DNA from: CAVXWV01 sp963695415
Lineage (GTDB): Bacteria > Chloroflexota > Anaerolineae > Anaerolineales > UBA4823
Length of the DNA: 64,000 bases
Reading direction: 5' to 3'
Assembly: GCA_963695415.1 (NCBI GenBank)
Contig: CAVOGL010000007.1
Coordinates: forward strand, 558,001-622,000
Shown here in pieces: positions 25,796 through 39,800 of this stretch (position 1 is its first letter; each line of letters starts with the position of its first letter). The position numbers and the translations under genes are program-made. Below the pieces are notes generated by a model, which saw nothing but the letters and a program-made list of their open reading frames with translations, was not told the DNA's origin and did no database searches.

Positions 25796-28700
25796 ATGAC
25801 GGAAAATGAAAATCATTTGCTCAATTATGAAGGCACGGAAATAGCGATTATTGGTATCGCAGGTAGATTTCCTGGAGCAAATAATACTGAAGAATTTTGG
25901 AAGAATCTGGTAGAAGGTGTGGAATCAGTTTCCTATTTTGATGATCAAGAAGTGATAGAAGCTGGGGTTAGTCAGGATCTTCTAAATGATCCTCATTATG
26001 TCAAAGCAGGTGGTGTGGTTGAGGGAGCCGAAGAGTTTGATGCAAATTTCTTCGGTTATTACCCCAAAGAAGCGGAGATTATCGATCCTCAACAAAGAGT
26101 TTTCCTCGAACTGGTTTGGGAAGCATTGGAGAATGCTGGGTATGATCCAGCAAAATATCCTGGTTGGATTGGAGTATTTGCCGGGACAGGGATGAACACC
26201 TATTTGTTGAACAACCTGCTACATGACCAGGATACGATCGATAATGTCCACGGTTACCAATTAACGATTGCGAATGATAAAGATTTTTTACCTACCAGGG
26301 TTTCATATAAATTAAACCTGCGCGGACCAAGTTTGAACGTTCAAACAGCCTGTTCCACATCCCTGGTTGCCACTCATTTAGCCTGTCAGAGTTTAATAAA
26401 TTTTCAATGTGACATCGCGATTGCAGGTGGAGTGTCGATAAGATTTCCTCAGAAACAAGGTTATTTATACCAGGAAGGCGGTATTGCTTCTCCAGATGGG
26501 CACTGCAGAGCCTTCGATTCAAAGGCAAATGGGACAGTAAGTGGTCATGGTGCCGGGGCAGTTGTGTTAAAAAGGTTGGAGGATGCGGTCGCTGATGGAG
26601 ATTTTATCTACGCATTGATCAAAGGGACAGCGATTAATAATGATGGCTCACTCAAAGTTGGTTATACAGCTCCCAGTGTTGAAGGTCAATCTGAAGTTAT
26701 AGCTATGGCTCAGGCGGTCGCGAACGTGGAACCTGATACGATTAGTTATATCGAAGCTCATGGTACAGGCACTTCACTGGGCGACCCAATCGAAATAACA
26801 GCTTTAACGAATGTCTTTCGGAAAACCACTGATCGGAAACAATTTTGTGCAATTGGATCAGTCAAGACAAACATCGGACATCTTGATTCTGCGGCTGGGG
26901 TTAGTGGACTCATCAAAACTGCCCTGGCATTGTCCCGGAAAAAAATTCCCCCAGTATTAACTACGAAGCACCAAACTCAAAAATCGATTTCGAAAACTCA
27001 CCATTCTTTGTTAACACAAAATTACGAGAGTGGGAGGATGGGGATGAAACGAGAAGGGCTGGTGTGAGTTCTTTTGGAATCGGGGGAACAAATGCTCATA
27101 TCATTTTAGAACAAGCGCCTGAATTTGGGGAGTTCAAGGAATCGAGGGAATGGCAGATGTTGATGGTCTCCGCCAGATCCGCAAAGTCCCTCGAAACGCT
27201 TTCTTTATCGATAGCTGATTATATTCAGTCATCTCCTTCTATTCCCCTGGCTGATATTGCATTTTCATTGCAAGTGGGAAGGAGGGATTTTCCTTTCCGT
27301 AAAGTTATTCTAGCAAATTCGAGTAATCAGACTTTGCCCGGATTGAGAAGTACTGAGGCTGAAGGAGTTTATGAATCCGAAGCTCTGGAGTCACGACCAC
27401 AAATTGCTTTCATGTTTACTGGTCAGGGAGCCCAATATGTAAACATGGCACGCGGGGTTTATGAGTCTGAACCGGTTTTCAAACAGCAATTCGACGAATG
27501 CTGTAAATTTATAGACAGTGAATTTGGCATTAATCTACTAGATATCATCTATCCGGCAGGGAGTCAGAGCCAGGAAGATATCGATTTGCTAAGTGAAAAA
27601 CTAAGAAATACAAACATAACTCAACCTGCGTTGTTTGTAATAGAATTTTCTCTAGCCATATTGTTGATTAGTTGGGGTATTGAGCCATCTGTTATGATCG
27701 GGCATTCAATCGGGGAATATGTTGCTGCAACCTTAGCTGGAGTGTTCTCGCTTGAAGATGCTTTGAAAATTGTGGTAAAGCGAGGTTCACTCATGCAATC
27801 GCTTCCTCCCGGAGGGATGATTAGTGTTTCACTCCCGGAAGAAGAAATTTCACAATTCTTGTTCGGCGATATATCTATTGCCACGATCAATGGGCAAACA
27901 TTGACCGTCCTATCTGGGACTCTCGATGAAATCGAAGAACTTGTGTCGAATTTAAAGAGGCAAGGGATCGAATATCGTCGTATAAAAACGTCTCATGCTT
28001 TCCATTCCCCGATGATGGAACCAATCTTAGATGAATTTATAGAATATTTGGGTGGTTTTGAATTAAAACTACCGCAGTCAAAATTTATTTCCAATCTCAC
28101 TGGAAAATGGATTACCAATGATGAGGCAACATCTCCAGAATATTGGGCTAAGCATATGAGGCATACGGTTAGATTTGCTGATGGCATAAAAGAATTAATG
28201 AAAGATCCCGCTGTCATATTTCTAGAAGTTGGTCCCGGAAGATCGTTGACCATATTCGTCAAGAATCATCCGGAGGCTTTACATGGCAGAACAATCCTTT
28301 CATCAATAAGGCATCCTCAGGATGACCAGCCTGATGTTAAATTTTTATTAACGACAGTGGCAAAATTGTGGCTTTGTGGAGTTGAAATTAACTGGAACTC
28401 TTTCTATATTGGCGAAAAACGGAGGAGAATTCCTTTGCCTTCGACACCCTTCGAAAGGAACAGGTATTGGATCGATGCAGGTTCAATTAGAGACCGTGCT
28501 GTTACTCAAAAAACTAGGAATCAAAAGGATACTGAAATAAATAACTGGCTGCTCCATCCAGTTTGGGAGCAGACACCGTTACTTCATAAAAAGTTTTTTC
28601 CTGAAGATAAAAATAACGAAAAAAAATATCTTATTTTCGCAGACAATGTAGAAGATGGCTTGTCTACATTCCTGGTTAATCAACTTACAGGCGATGGAAA

Positions 28701-31700
28701 CGACATTGTTGTGGTTTTAGAAGGTAAAACGTTTGAACATCTACCAGATGGTTCATTCGTTTTATCTCCAGATAATAAGGAGCACTATAAAACCCTTTTC
28801 GAGTGCTTGAAAGAAAGAGAATGGAGCCCGGATCGGATAGTACATTTATGGTCGATGGCGAAAAGGTTGGACGAATCTACAATTCGAGATGAGTTTAAAC
28901 ATTCTGGCTTCTTAAGCCTTTTATTCTTAACTCAAGAGTTAACAGAAAAATTTCCTAATAATCAAGTTCCGATGCTGGTTTGTAGCAGAAGTATTTTTTC
29001 TGTGACCGGTGAGGAGGTATTGCAACCAAATCAAGCTATATTATTAGGACCAATATTGGTGTTCCCCCAGGAGAACCCCAATATTTCGATGAAATTAATC
29101 GATTTTGATGGGAAGGGACTTTTAGAATTACCATCTTCAACGTTGGTTGAGAGTATTATTTCTGAATTTTCCCAATTAGAAGGTAAATCCATAGCTGTAT
29201 ATCGCCGCGGAAAAAGGTGGATTCGCTCTTACAAGCCAACCCGGGAGTGGATTGATGAGGAGATGAATTATCTCCGTGTTGGTGGAGTCTATTTAATCAC
29301 TGGGGGGCTTGGGAGAATAGGCTTAGCATATGCCAATCACCTGGCGAATGTTTATAAAGCCAACCTTGTCTTACTTGACCAGATTCAATTTCCAGCAATG
29401 AGTGAATGGGAAGAGTTATCTCAATCAATGGGTGAATCCAATCCTTTAATCCGAAAAATAAATGCAATAAAAGATATCGCCCAAAAAGCTGGTTCTTTAG
29501 AAATAATCACAATCGATGTTACTAACTCAATCCAGGTTGCCCAGATATTTACCGAACTTTTAGGGAAGTTTGGTAAAGTAAATGGAATTATTCATTCAGC
29601 AGGATTGACGCAGTTGGCATCAATGGTCAACTACCAGACTCTAACTCCTCAAGATATTGAAGATCACTTCAAGGCGAAAGTAAACGGCTTGGAAACGTTA
29701 TCCAACGTAATTTCCAGCATTCTTGAGATGGATACCAGTATTGACTTTGTGCTTCTACAATCCTCGTTGTCAGCAGTTTTGGGCGGGATTGGCTTGACAG
29801 CTTATTCTGCAGCCAATGCATTTATGGATGCTTTTGCTGACAAACAGAACCAAATCAGCAGATTTCCCTGGATAACCGTCAACTGGGACGGATGGAATTT
29901 TAATGATTACAAAACTGAGTCCGGGTTTTCAGAATTGAGTGCAAAGGCGGGTGATTCGATTGTCGAGTTATCTCTGATTCCTGATGAAGGCATTCACGTT
30001 CTCGAAAAAATATTAAGCGTTCGTGAAATTAACCATCACATCATCTCAACTGCAGATATTCAAATCCGCATCAATAAATGGATCAATCCAGTAAATATCA
30101 CGCATGAAGAGAAAGGTGAACTATCGAAATCAAACTTGTATCCTCGACCAAAACTTCAAACTCCTTATGTACCCCCGCGAGATGAAGTTGAAACATCTCT
30201 TGTAAAAATATGGCAATCGATTTTGGGTATTGATGAGATCGGTGTTAAGGATGATTTCTTTGAGTTGGGTGGGCATTCATTGCTGGCTACGCAGTTGGTG
30301 ACGCGTGTTCGTGATCTCTATAAGGTTGATTTTCCAATCAGGAACTTATTCGAATCTCCAACCATTGCAGGATTAGCTGGATTGATTCATTCAGCAAGTG
30401 ATAAACAAAACAGGATCAAACAGGAACCGCTTTTAAAAGCCTCCCGGGAAGTAGATTCGCCCCTCTCATTTGGGCAGCAAAGATTATGGTTCCTGGACCA
30501 ACTTGATCCATCAAGCTCTCTTTATAACAATTTTGCAGCTATTAGGATATCAGGTGATTTGGACTTGACGATTTTTGATTCGTGTCTGACAAAATTGATA
30601 AAGAGGCATGAAACGCTTAGAACTGTCTTTACCGAGAAGGACGGAAATCCGGTGCAAGTTGTTCTTGATGAGATTGATACACCATCTACCGTTATTGATA
30701 TCTCATCATTGAATTCGTCTGACCAGGGAGCGGAAATCATCAACTTGGCCAGGGAATATGCAGGGAAACCATTCAACCTTGGTCAACCGCCACTTTTCGG
30801 TGTGGTTTACATCATACTTGGTCCAAATGAATATGTCGTATTCTTGATCACCCACCACATTATCTCCGATGGTTGGTCTGTCAATGTCTTAGTACATGAA
30901 ATTGGCATCTATTATTCGCAATTATCGAAGAATATATCATTTCCAATCCCGGAACTGCAATATCAATACAGAGATTACGCCCTCTGGCAGCGGAATTGGA
31001 TGGCAGAAAGGAAGTTTGAAGAACAGCTGGAATATTGGAAAAAAGATTTGTTCGGACTGCCATCGAATTTAGATTTGACCACAGATTACCCCAGACCACC
31101 AAAGCAGTCGACCAATGGTATGAGCATCTGGTTTGATATAGACGAAAAATTAACTTCAGATCTTCATAAGTTTTCTCAACAAAAAGGAGTCACTCTGTTC
31201 ATGACCCTTTTAGCAGGATTTGGATTACTCATATATCGACACACGAACCAGAATGACTTCGCAATTGGAACTCCGATTGCCAATAGAACCATGCTTGAGA
31301 CAGAAGAATTGATCGGGTTCTTTTTGAATATCCTTGTTCTAAGGATAAGAATGGATGAAAATCTAGAAATTAATCAATTGTTGGAAGAGGTTAAGGAAAC
31401 AGCATTGGGAGCTTATGCCAACCAGGATATCCCTTTCGAGATGCTTGTCGATGCGATTCAACCAGTACGAGATATGAGTCGTTCTCCACTATTCCAGGTG
31501 ATTTTTGATTTGCAGGATGCTACCATGCAAACCTTTGATCTGCCAGGTTTACGAGTAACTCATTATCCTATTGATACCGGTATGACCAAATATGACCTGG
31601 CGTTATCGATGGAAGAGCACAAAACCATGTTGAAAGGATACTTTAATTTTAATACCGATCTATTTCGAGAAGACACAATTTCTGCCATGCAGAGACAGTT

Positions 31701-33795
31701 TGTCATGATTCTTGAGCAAATTGTGTCCTCTCATTCGAAAGCGGTTAGCGATTTTGATATCCTGCTTGAATCAGAAAAGGAATTAATTCTCGATACCTGG
31801 AATTCAAATGAACTGCATTTGGGCAATTACCAGAGCGTAATGGATTTGATTGAGGAGCAAGCTACCAAGTACGGACACAGGTTAGCTATCGTCGCTGGTG
31901 ATTCGGAGATTACATACAGTGAATTGAATAACTTAGCAAATCAATTCGCTTCAGAATTGTTACATTCAGGAGCAAAAGATAATTGTGTTGTTGCCTTGAT
32001 GCTTGACCGATCAGCGTTAGCAATGATCGGTATCCTTGGCATTTGGAAAACAGATTCAATTTACCTCCCTTTGGATCCAGATGCACCGGTTGATAGGAAT
32101 AAATTTTACCTGGAAGATTCTAACGCGAACATTATCGTAACGAAAAAGGAAATACTTGATCAGGTCAAAGCTCAAGATGATTCGTTCGATGAGGGCAAAA
32201 AGGTTTTATTTATCGACAATTATCTCAGCAGAAAACATGTGATAGGAAAAGATGATGTTCCTAATATTCATCAACGACCTGACTCAAAGGCTTATTTGAT
32301 TTATACATCTGGTTCAACGGGAAAACCGAAGGGTGTAGTAGTTAATAACACATCATTCGCCAACCATATTCGTGTAGTTAAAAAAGTTTTTGGGTTAACG
32401 ATGAAGGATCGGGTGCTCCAATTCTCAGCATATAGTTTTGACCAGTCAATTGAACAGATCGCCGCGACCTTGGTTTCCGGGGCAACCCTCTTTCTCAGAG
32501 AAAATGAGATTTGGGAACCTGCTAAATTCACGGAAATAATTAAGAAAAATAAATTGAGTGTAATCAATATTCAACCAGCTTATTGGAATGTTTGGATGCA
32601 GTCTATGCTTCATACTGGTAGCTCCGCAATGCCTGGCAATCTTCGATTGATGGTTATTGGAGGGGATGCAATCCTTCCTGAACACATCCAAATGTGGAAA
32701 GATACAGGTTTGGAGTCGGTGAGATTACTGAATGCTTATGGTCCTACCGAAACAACAATCACATCTTCCGTCTATGAGATTAACTTGAATTCTTTTGTTG
32801 ACGAAAAAATATCAAGAATCCCGATAGGTAAACCTTTACCCAACAGGAGATACTATATTTTAGATCATCGATTACAGCCAGTTCCTTTAGGCGTTGCTGG
32901 GGAATTGTTTATAGGTGGGGATTGTCTTTCGGATGGTTACTTGAACCAGAAAGAATTAACAAAAGAGAAATTCATAGAATTGGCAATTGGTAGGACTGGA
33001 AAACAACGTTTATATCGTACAGGGGATTTGGCAAGATATTCACCAACAGGTGACGTAGAATTTTTGGGAAGGATTGATAATCAAGTCAAATTGCGCGGCT
33101 TCAGAATCGAGTTAGGGGAAATTGAATCAGCGTTAAATGCCGAAAATTCTATAAAAGAAGCTTATGTGGTTGCGCGAACTAAAAGAATTTCTAGCAGAGA
33201 AGAACAGAACCAGCCTGGGGTAGCAGAAGAAAGATATTTATTGGCATTTGTCAACCTACATGATCCATCAAAGGCAAATTCTGATATGGTTACCCACCTA
33301 AAAGATTACCTTTCGGGGATATTGCCAGGATATATGGTACCAGCGTCATATATTTTTATTGAATCTGTTCCTTATTTGAGTAGTGGAAAAGTTGATAGGA
33401 AGTTTCTTGAAAATCTTGAGGTTTCTGAAGAAGATATCTATTTTCAATCAAGTCCTTATGTTGCTCCACGATCAAAACTTGAAAGCGAGTTAATAGAAAT
33501 TTGGAATGAGGTTCTGGGCAAGGATAAAATCGGTGTTAAGGACAACTTTTTTGATCTTGGAGGGCACTCTTTATTGGCTACTCAACTTATCGCAAGGATA
33601 AGAAATAAATATCCAATAGAATTTCCGCTCCGACTTTTATTCGAATCACCGACAGTTGAAGCCGTGGCTGGCGCAATCACTGACACTTTGGTTGAAAACG
33701 AATTGGATCAATCAAGTGAGGAAGACCTTGAGAAAATGTTGGCTGAATTGGAAGATATGTCAGATGAGGATGTGCAAAACCTTCTTAATTCATAG
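25796..33795 (+). CDS. Hybrid PKS-NRPS: KS-AT-KR-ACP-C-A-PCP, interrupted by a -1 frameshift
   Basis: This second assembly-line protein is split by one missing base near 26957-26961 at the end of the KS. Up to KKIPPVL it reads in the first frame. NYEAPNSKIDFEN...SSFGIGGTNAH then continues in the next frame. The first frame alone stops at 27067; an internal GTG at 27064 would not make a sensible protein. The KS has C186 (TACSTS), H322 and H362. The AT is intact (GHSIGEY, and HAFHSPMM typical of malonyl transfer). The KR has GGLGRIG and the Ser/Tyr pair in QSSLSAVLGGIGLTAYSAANAF. An ACP (Ser at 30277), C (HHIISDGWS), A (YTSGSTGKPKGV) and PCP (Ser at 33568) follow. The A pocket reads roughly D-Q-E-N-V-G-A-I-T-K. 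AAGGAG precedes the ATG. Confidence 0.9.
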
Positions 33796-33816
33796 TTTTG
33801 ATCATTGGAGAAGATG

Positions 33817-36800
33817 ATGAGCGATATCGAACGGAGAATAGCGAATTTATCTCCAGAAAAACGCGCTTTATTAACGAAAAAACTTCAACAAAAACAGAAT
33901 GTTAATTTATCCGCCCCTAAAATCGAAAGAAGACAGGATGCGTCCTCCTATCCTTTGTCATTTGCTCAACAAAGAATGTGGTTTCTAAACCAATGGGAGC
34001 CAGACAATCCTTTTTACAATATTACTTCCTTCGTGAGAATTTTAGGAAATCTTGACATTAATGCGCTGGAAGGAAGCATTGACAAGGTTATTGAAAGACA
34101 TGCGATATTAAGATCGAGGTTTTTGACAGATAAAGGACTTCCCAAACAGGTTATCGATGATGATCAAGTTTTTAATTTACCAGTCATCGACTTATCTTCG
34201 TTGAAAGAAGATGAATTTGGAGATCGGTTGAAATTATTGATGGATGCTGAGGCGAAAAAAGGATTCGATTTAGTCGAAGGACCTTTGCTCAGAGCGAAAC
34301 TAGTACGATTTTCGAGTGAGAACCACGTATTGTTTTTGTCGATGCATCATATTATTTCGGATGGATGGTCGATGCGTGTGTTTATTACTGAGGTTTTATT
34401 ACTATATGAAGCGTTCACGACGAAAAAACCAATCACACTTGTTGATCTACCCATCCAATATTTCGACTACGCAGAATGGCAGAAACAACATTTAACGGAT
34501 GAAGTTCTTGAAACCCAACTGAATTTCTGGAAACAACAAATAGGAGATCCAAACCAGGTCCTTGATCTGCCCACCGATAAGCCACGTCCAGAAATGTTAA
34601 CCCAAAATGGTTCCGTTTTCCGATTTGACATTCCCCCCGAATTATCAGCAAAAATCAAACCATTCACGAGAAAGCATGAAATTTCTAGTTTCATGTTTTT
34701 CCTTGCAGTTTTCCAAATTATGCTCTACAGGTATTCAGCACAAGAAGAAATCAGAGTTGGAATACCTGTTGCAAACCGACCAGTTCCAGAGTTAGAAACA
34801 ATAATGGGTATGTTTGTTAATACCCTGGTAATAAATGGTCAATTTTCTGATGCTACTACCGCTGAGGAATTTTTCTCGCAAACTAAAGAATCAGTATTAA
34901 ACGCCTTTTCCCACCAGGATTTGCCTTTGGAGACATTAATAGAAGAGCTTGATGTTATCCGAGATTTACGCTATTCTCCATTATTTCAGGTGATGTTTGC
35001 GTATCAAGAAAATTTAACTAAAGAGCTTTATACAAAAGAATTGAAACTGGAGATTATGGATTTTGATAGTAAAAGCTCAAAATTCGACATAACCCTCTTT
35101 ATTGAAGAATCGGGAGATGAATATACAGGAATCATTGAATACAACACAGACATATTTTATGAAGAAACTATAAAAAGGATGGCAGCTCATTTCCGGGTTC
35201 TTCTTGAATCGATAATTGAAAATAGTTCCACAAGGATCTCACATTTACCATTATTGACCTTAGAAGAAGAACATAAACAAATCCTCGATTGGAATGATAC
35301 TCAAACAAGCTATCCTGTGGAATCGACAATTGTGGAATTGTTTCATAAGCAAGCTAATATGAATCCACAGATTATCGCGGCGGAATTTCATGATCAAAAT
35401 GGGTTGATTGCGCGGTCTACATACAGTGAATTAGATGAAAAATCCAACCGAATAGCCCAGTTACTCGTTAATAATGGGATTAGTTCCAATGATATAGTCT
35501 CAATATTCATGGAAAGATCGATGTTGATGATTGAGGCAACATTGGGGATTATAAAAGCAGGAGGAGCCTACCTTCCAATTGATACAGGTTATCCCATCGA
35601 AAGAGTCCGATTTATGGTGAACGATGGTCAAACACCGGTTCTGTTGACCAGCCAAAAATATGTCAATGATATTGACAAGATTTTTAACACAGAGATTGAA
35701 GGTTATGACTTTCTACAGAAGACGCAGGTTATTTACCTGGATTCTGAAAAGACAAAATCATCATTATTCGGAAAATCCCCCCATTTTCAGGGTCAAAGAT
35801 CTTCATCATCAGATCTCGCATATGTTATGTACACGTCAGGATCAACCGGAAACCCAAAAGGAGTATCGATCCCACAGCGTGCGATCGTTAGATTATTATT
35901 CAACACAAACTATCTCTCAGTACCACCGGGCTCTCGCTTTGCTCACGCATCGAACCCGAGTTTCGATGCCGCTACTCTAGAGATATGGGGAGCATTACTT
36001 CATGGGTGTACTCTTGTCGGTGTATCAAAGGAAATTGCTTTAACAACTCACCAATATTCAAAATTCTTACGTGATAACAAGATCACACATCTTTTCCTTA
36101 CACCAGCATTGTTCAATAATATTGTTAAAGAAGAGCCTGATGCGTTTCGAACCCTAGATCATTTAATGGTTGGGGGTGAGCAAATGGATATGCATACAGC
36201 CAGGATCCTTATGCATTCCAATCCGCCAAAAAGGTTCACAAATGTTTATGGTCCCACCGAGAGTACAACATTCACGACATGGCATGATGTCAGTTTACAA
36301 GATGTAGAACAAAGGAAAACAATCATTCCAATAGGAAAACCAATTTCGAATACCACCACATTCGTTTTAGATCAAAACTTACGCCCTGTCCCAGTGGGGG
36401 TTACGGGGGAATTGTTCATTGGGGGAGATGGATTGGCTCGAGGTTACCATAATCAACCAGAGATGACCTCCGAAAGTTTCATTCAAAATCCTTATATCGA
36501 TCTTTTAATTGACAGGTTGGATTATCGGGCTAACGAGACCAGATTATATAAAACTGGAGATTTAGTTCGATATCTTCCAGATGGGGATATAGTTTTCCTG
36601 GGACGAAATGACTTTCAAATTAAGCTCAGAGGCTTGCGTATAGAACTGGGAGAGATCGAGAATGTGATTTCGGAGTATCCAGGTATATCCGATCAAGTAG
36701 TCGTTGTTAGAGAGGATGTACCTGGAGAAAAGCGAATCATTGGGTATCTGGTACAAGATGACGAAAATGAAGTCGATCTGAGTGACCTGAGAGCTTACTT

Positions 36801-39800
36801 AAACTCAAAACTACCTGAATATATGGTTCCCATAGCCTTCGTCTTGCTGGATTTCCTGCCAATAAACCAAAACGGAAAGGTTGATAGAAAGAGACTGCCA
36901 AAACCTGACCTCACCGATATCATTATCCAGTCTAATTATATAGCCCCTCGAAATGAGTTGGAATCGACATTGTGTGATATATGGGAGGGTTTATTAGGGA
37001 TAAATAATATAGGCGTAGCAGATAATTTTTTTGCGTTGGGTGGTCATTCTCTCTTGGTGACTCAGTTGGCTTCGAGAATCCGTAGTGAATATGATATTGA
37101 AGTTAAAGTAAGGTCCATTTTCGAGCACCCTACAATTGAAGAATTATCTGTAATCATAAAAGACCAGCAAAAACTTGGTCATCTATATCATGAAGAGCCA
37201 ATTACTAATATCCAAGATCGCACTAATCTTGAACTTTCTTATGCACAACAGAGGCTGTGGTTCCTTGATAACCTCAACCCTGAGTCACCGGAGTATAACG
37301 TTCCGTTCGCGATTCGAGTAAAAGGGATGCTGGATACCCAATTTTTACTCAAGAGTATCGAAGATGTAACCATCAGGCATGAAATATTGAGGTCGAGGAT
37401 TGCCACACGAAATGGTAGACCAATTGTCGAGATCATAGAGCAGGCTTCTCCGGATTTCAGGATCGTTGATCTGGTGGAAACCACATCAGGTGAACGTGAA
37501 ATGACCATAGACCACCTTGTGCAAAAGGAAATCCAATCTACATTTAATCTTGAGCGGGATACATTAATCAGAGTTACAGTAATCAAGATTCAACCAGAGG
37601 AATTTATTTTGCTCTTTGTGGTGCACCACATCGTAGCTGATGGATGGTCATTGATGATATTTTTCAATGAAATATCTATTCAGTACGCAAATTATCAACT
37701 CAACAAAGCTCAATCGTTTGAACCCTTAGAAATTCAATTTTACGATTACGCTTCCTGGCAGAAACAACGGTTAAAAGGTGAATTTGTTGAAGAAGGTATC
37801 CAGTTTTGGAAGAGATATTTAGATGACATCCCTGCGATATTAGAGCTGCCTACAAGTTACGTTCGTCCAGCCATAAATTCAGGTAAAGGAAGGCAAATAA
37901 AATTCCAAATCGAAAAAGGTATTAGCGAGGATATTCGAAGATTAGTAATGAATTCGGATGTAACTCACTATATGTTCTTCTTGACAGCCTTCTATATATT
38001 ACTCAATCGGTACAGTCAACAGGATGATATCGTCATTGGGTCACCAGTCACCAACCGCAATCACGTTTCTCTCGAGAATTTAATCGGATTCTTTGTTAAT
38101 ACGATTGCTATCCGGGTAGACCAGGGAGATGATTTGTCGGTTATTGACCTTTTAAATCAAGTGAAAGAATCAGCTCTGAATGCATTTTCACATTCTGAAT
38201 TACCCTTTGAAATGGTAATTCAAGCTTTGCAGCCTGAAAGAGATTTAAGCGTAACGCCTATTTTCCAGGTCATGTTTGGATACCAGGAGCCGTTTGATTT
38301 CGCATCAGGTTTTGTCGAAAGCGGAATGGAGTTGGAACAATATCATTTGGATGCTGGGACATCGAAATTTGATCTGACATTAACCATAGCCGACAATGGA
38401 AGCGAATTTATTGGCAACCTTGAATACCGTGTTGATTTATTCTCACCTGGTTTTATGGAAAATTTTGTTTCACACCTGCAATCCATCATTTCATTAATTA
38501 CTCAGCATCCCAAGGAAAAATTCAAACAACTCAGGTATCTGACATCAATAGAAGAACACAAGATGTTGTTCGAATACAACCGAAACGAACTCCCAATTGC
38601 ACATCGAGAAACGGTTGTCTCCTTATTCAATTCTCAAGCCCACAAATCACCAAAGCAGATAGCTGTAATTGCAGGAATGGGTGACCAAAGAAATGAAATT
38701 AATTATTCCGATTTATTGAGAAGGTCTAATAAACTTGCCCATTTTCTGAAAAATAATGGGGTTTCGAAAGGTCAGATCATTGGCTTATTTTGCGAACGAT
38801 CAATCGAAATGATTATTGGTTTACTGGGGATATTAAAGTCTGGTTGTGCGTATGTACCACTGGATCCGATGTACCCACATGAAAGACTTAAACTAATCCT
38901 TAACGATATTCAAGAAGCGAACAAGTCGAATCCATTCGTACTTTCACAAAGTGGTTTGAATTCCTTACTGCCTGATAATCAATATCGGATAATAAATTTA
39001 GATTCTGATTGGAAAGATATCGAAAACGAGAGTGAAATTAATCCGGAGATTACCATCACATCTGAAGATCTTGTTTATGTTTTGTATACCTCAGGATCTA
39101 CGGGTTTGCCAAAGGGTGTGATGATTGAACATCATAATCTTGTAAATTTGTGGATCGGTATGCGGCATCTTGTGGATTATGGGAGCGATGATGGCGGATC
39201 CAGGTTCAGTCTTAATGCGCCACTTCTATTCGATGCTTCTGTTGAACAGTGGATCATGTTGTTGAGTGGAGAGACGATTGTGATCGTTCCTCAAGAGATC
39301 AGGATGGATGGAAAGAAAATGATATCCTGGATTGAGGAAAACCAGATCGATGTCCTTGATTGTGTTCCATCTCAACTAAAGCTGATGATTGATGAAGGAT
39401 TGTTGGATACCGTAGATAAATATCGACCACGAGTGGTTATGCCTGGTGGAGAGGCGATAACTCAAGAAATATGGTCGGTTTTGGTCGAGTCCAGGATGAC
39501 GGATTTTTACAATCTTTATGGTCCGACAGAATGTAGTGTGAATTCTGCTATCTGTAAAGTTAAGGATCATCCTAAATCCCCAGTTATCGGGAAAGGAATG
39601 ATTAACACTTATCTGTATGTTCTCGATGCTAATTTTCAAATTGTTCCAACTGGGGTTCCGGGTGAGTTGTACATCAGCGGTGAAGCTGTCGGAAGGGGGT
39701 ATTTAAATAAACCTGACCTAACGAATGAAAAATTTTTACCTGACCCGTTTCGCCCAGGATTACGGATGTATAGGACTGGTGATCGCGTACGCTGGCTTGA

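Noticed and set aside
27064..33795. Separate gene starting at the internal GTG at 27064
   Set aside because: It would start in the middle of the conserved KS tail (SSFGIGGTNAH). The frame break explains it better.
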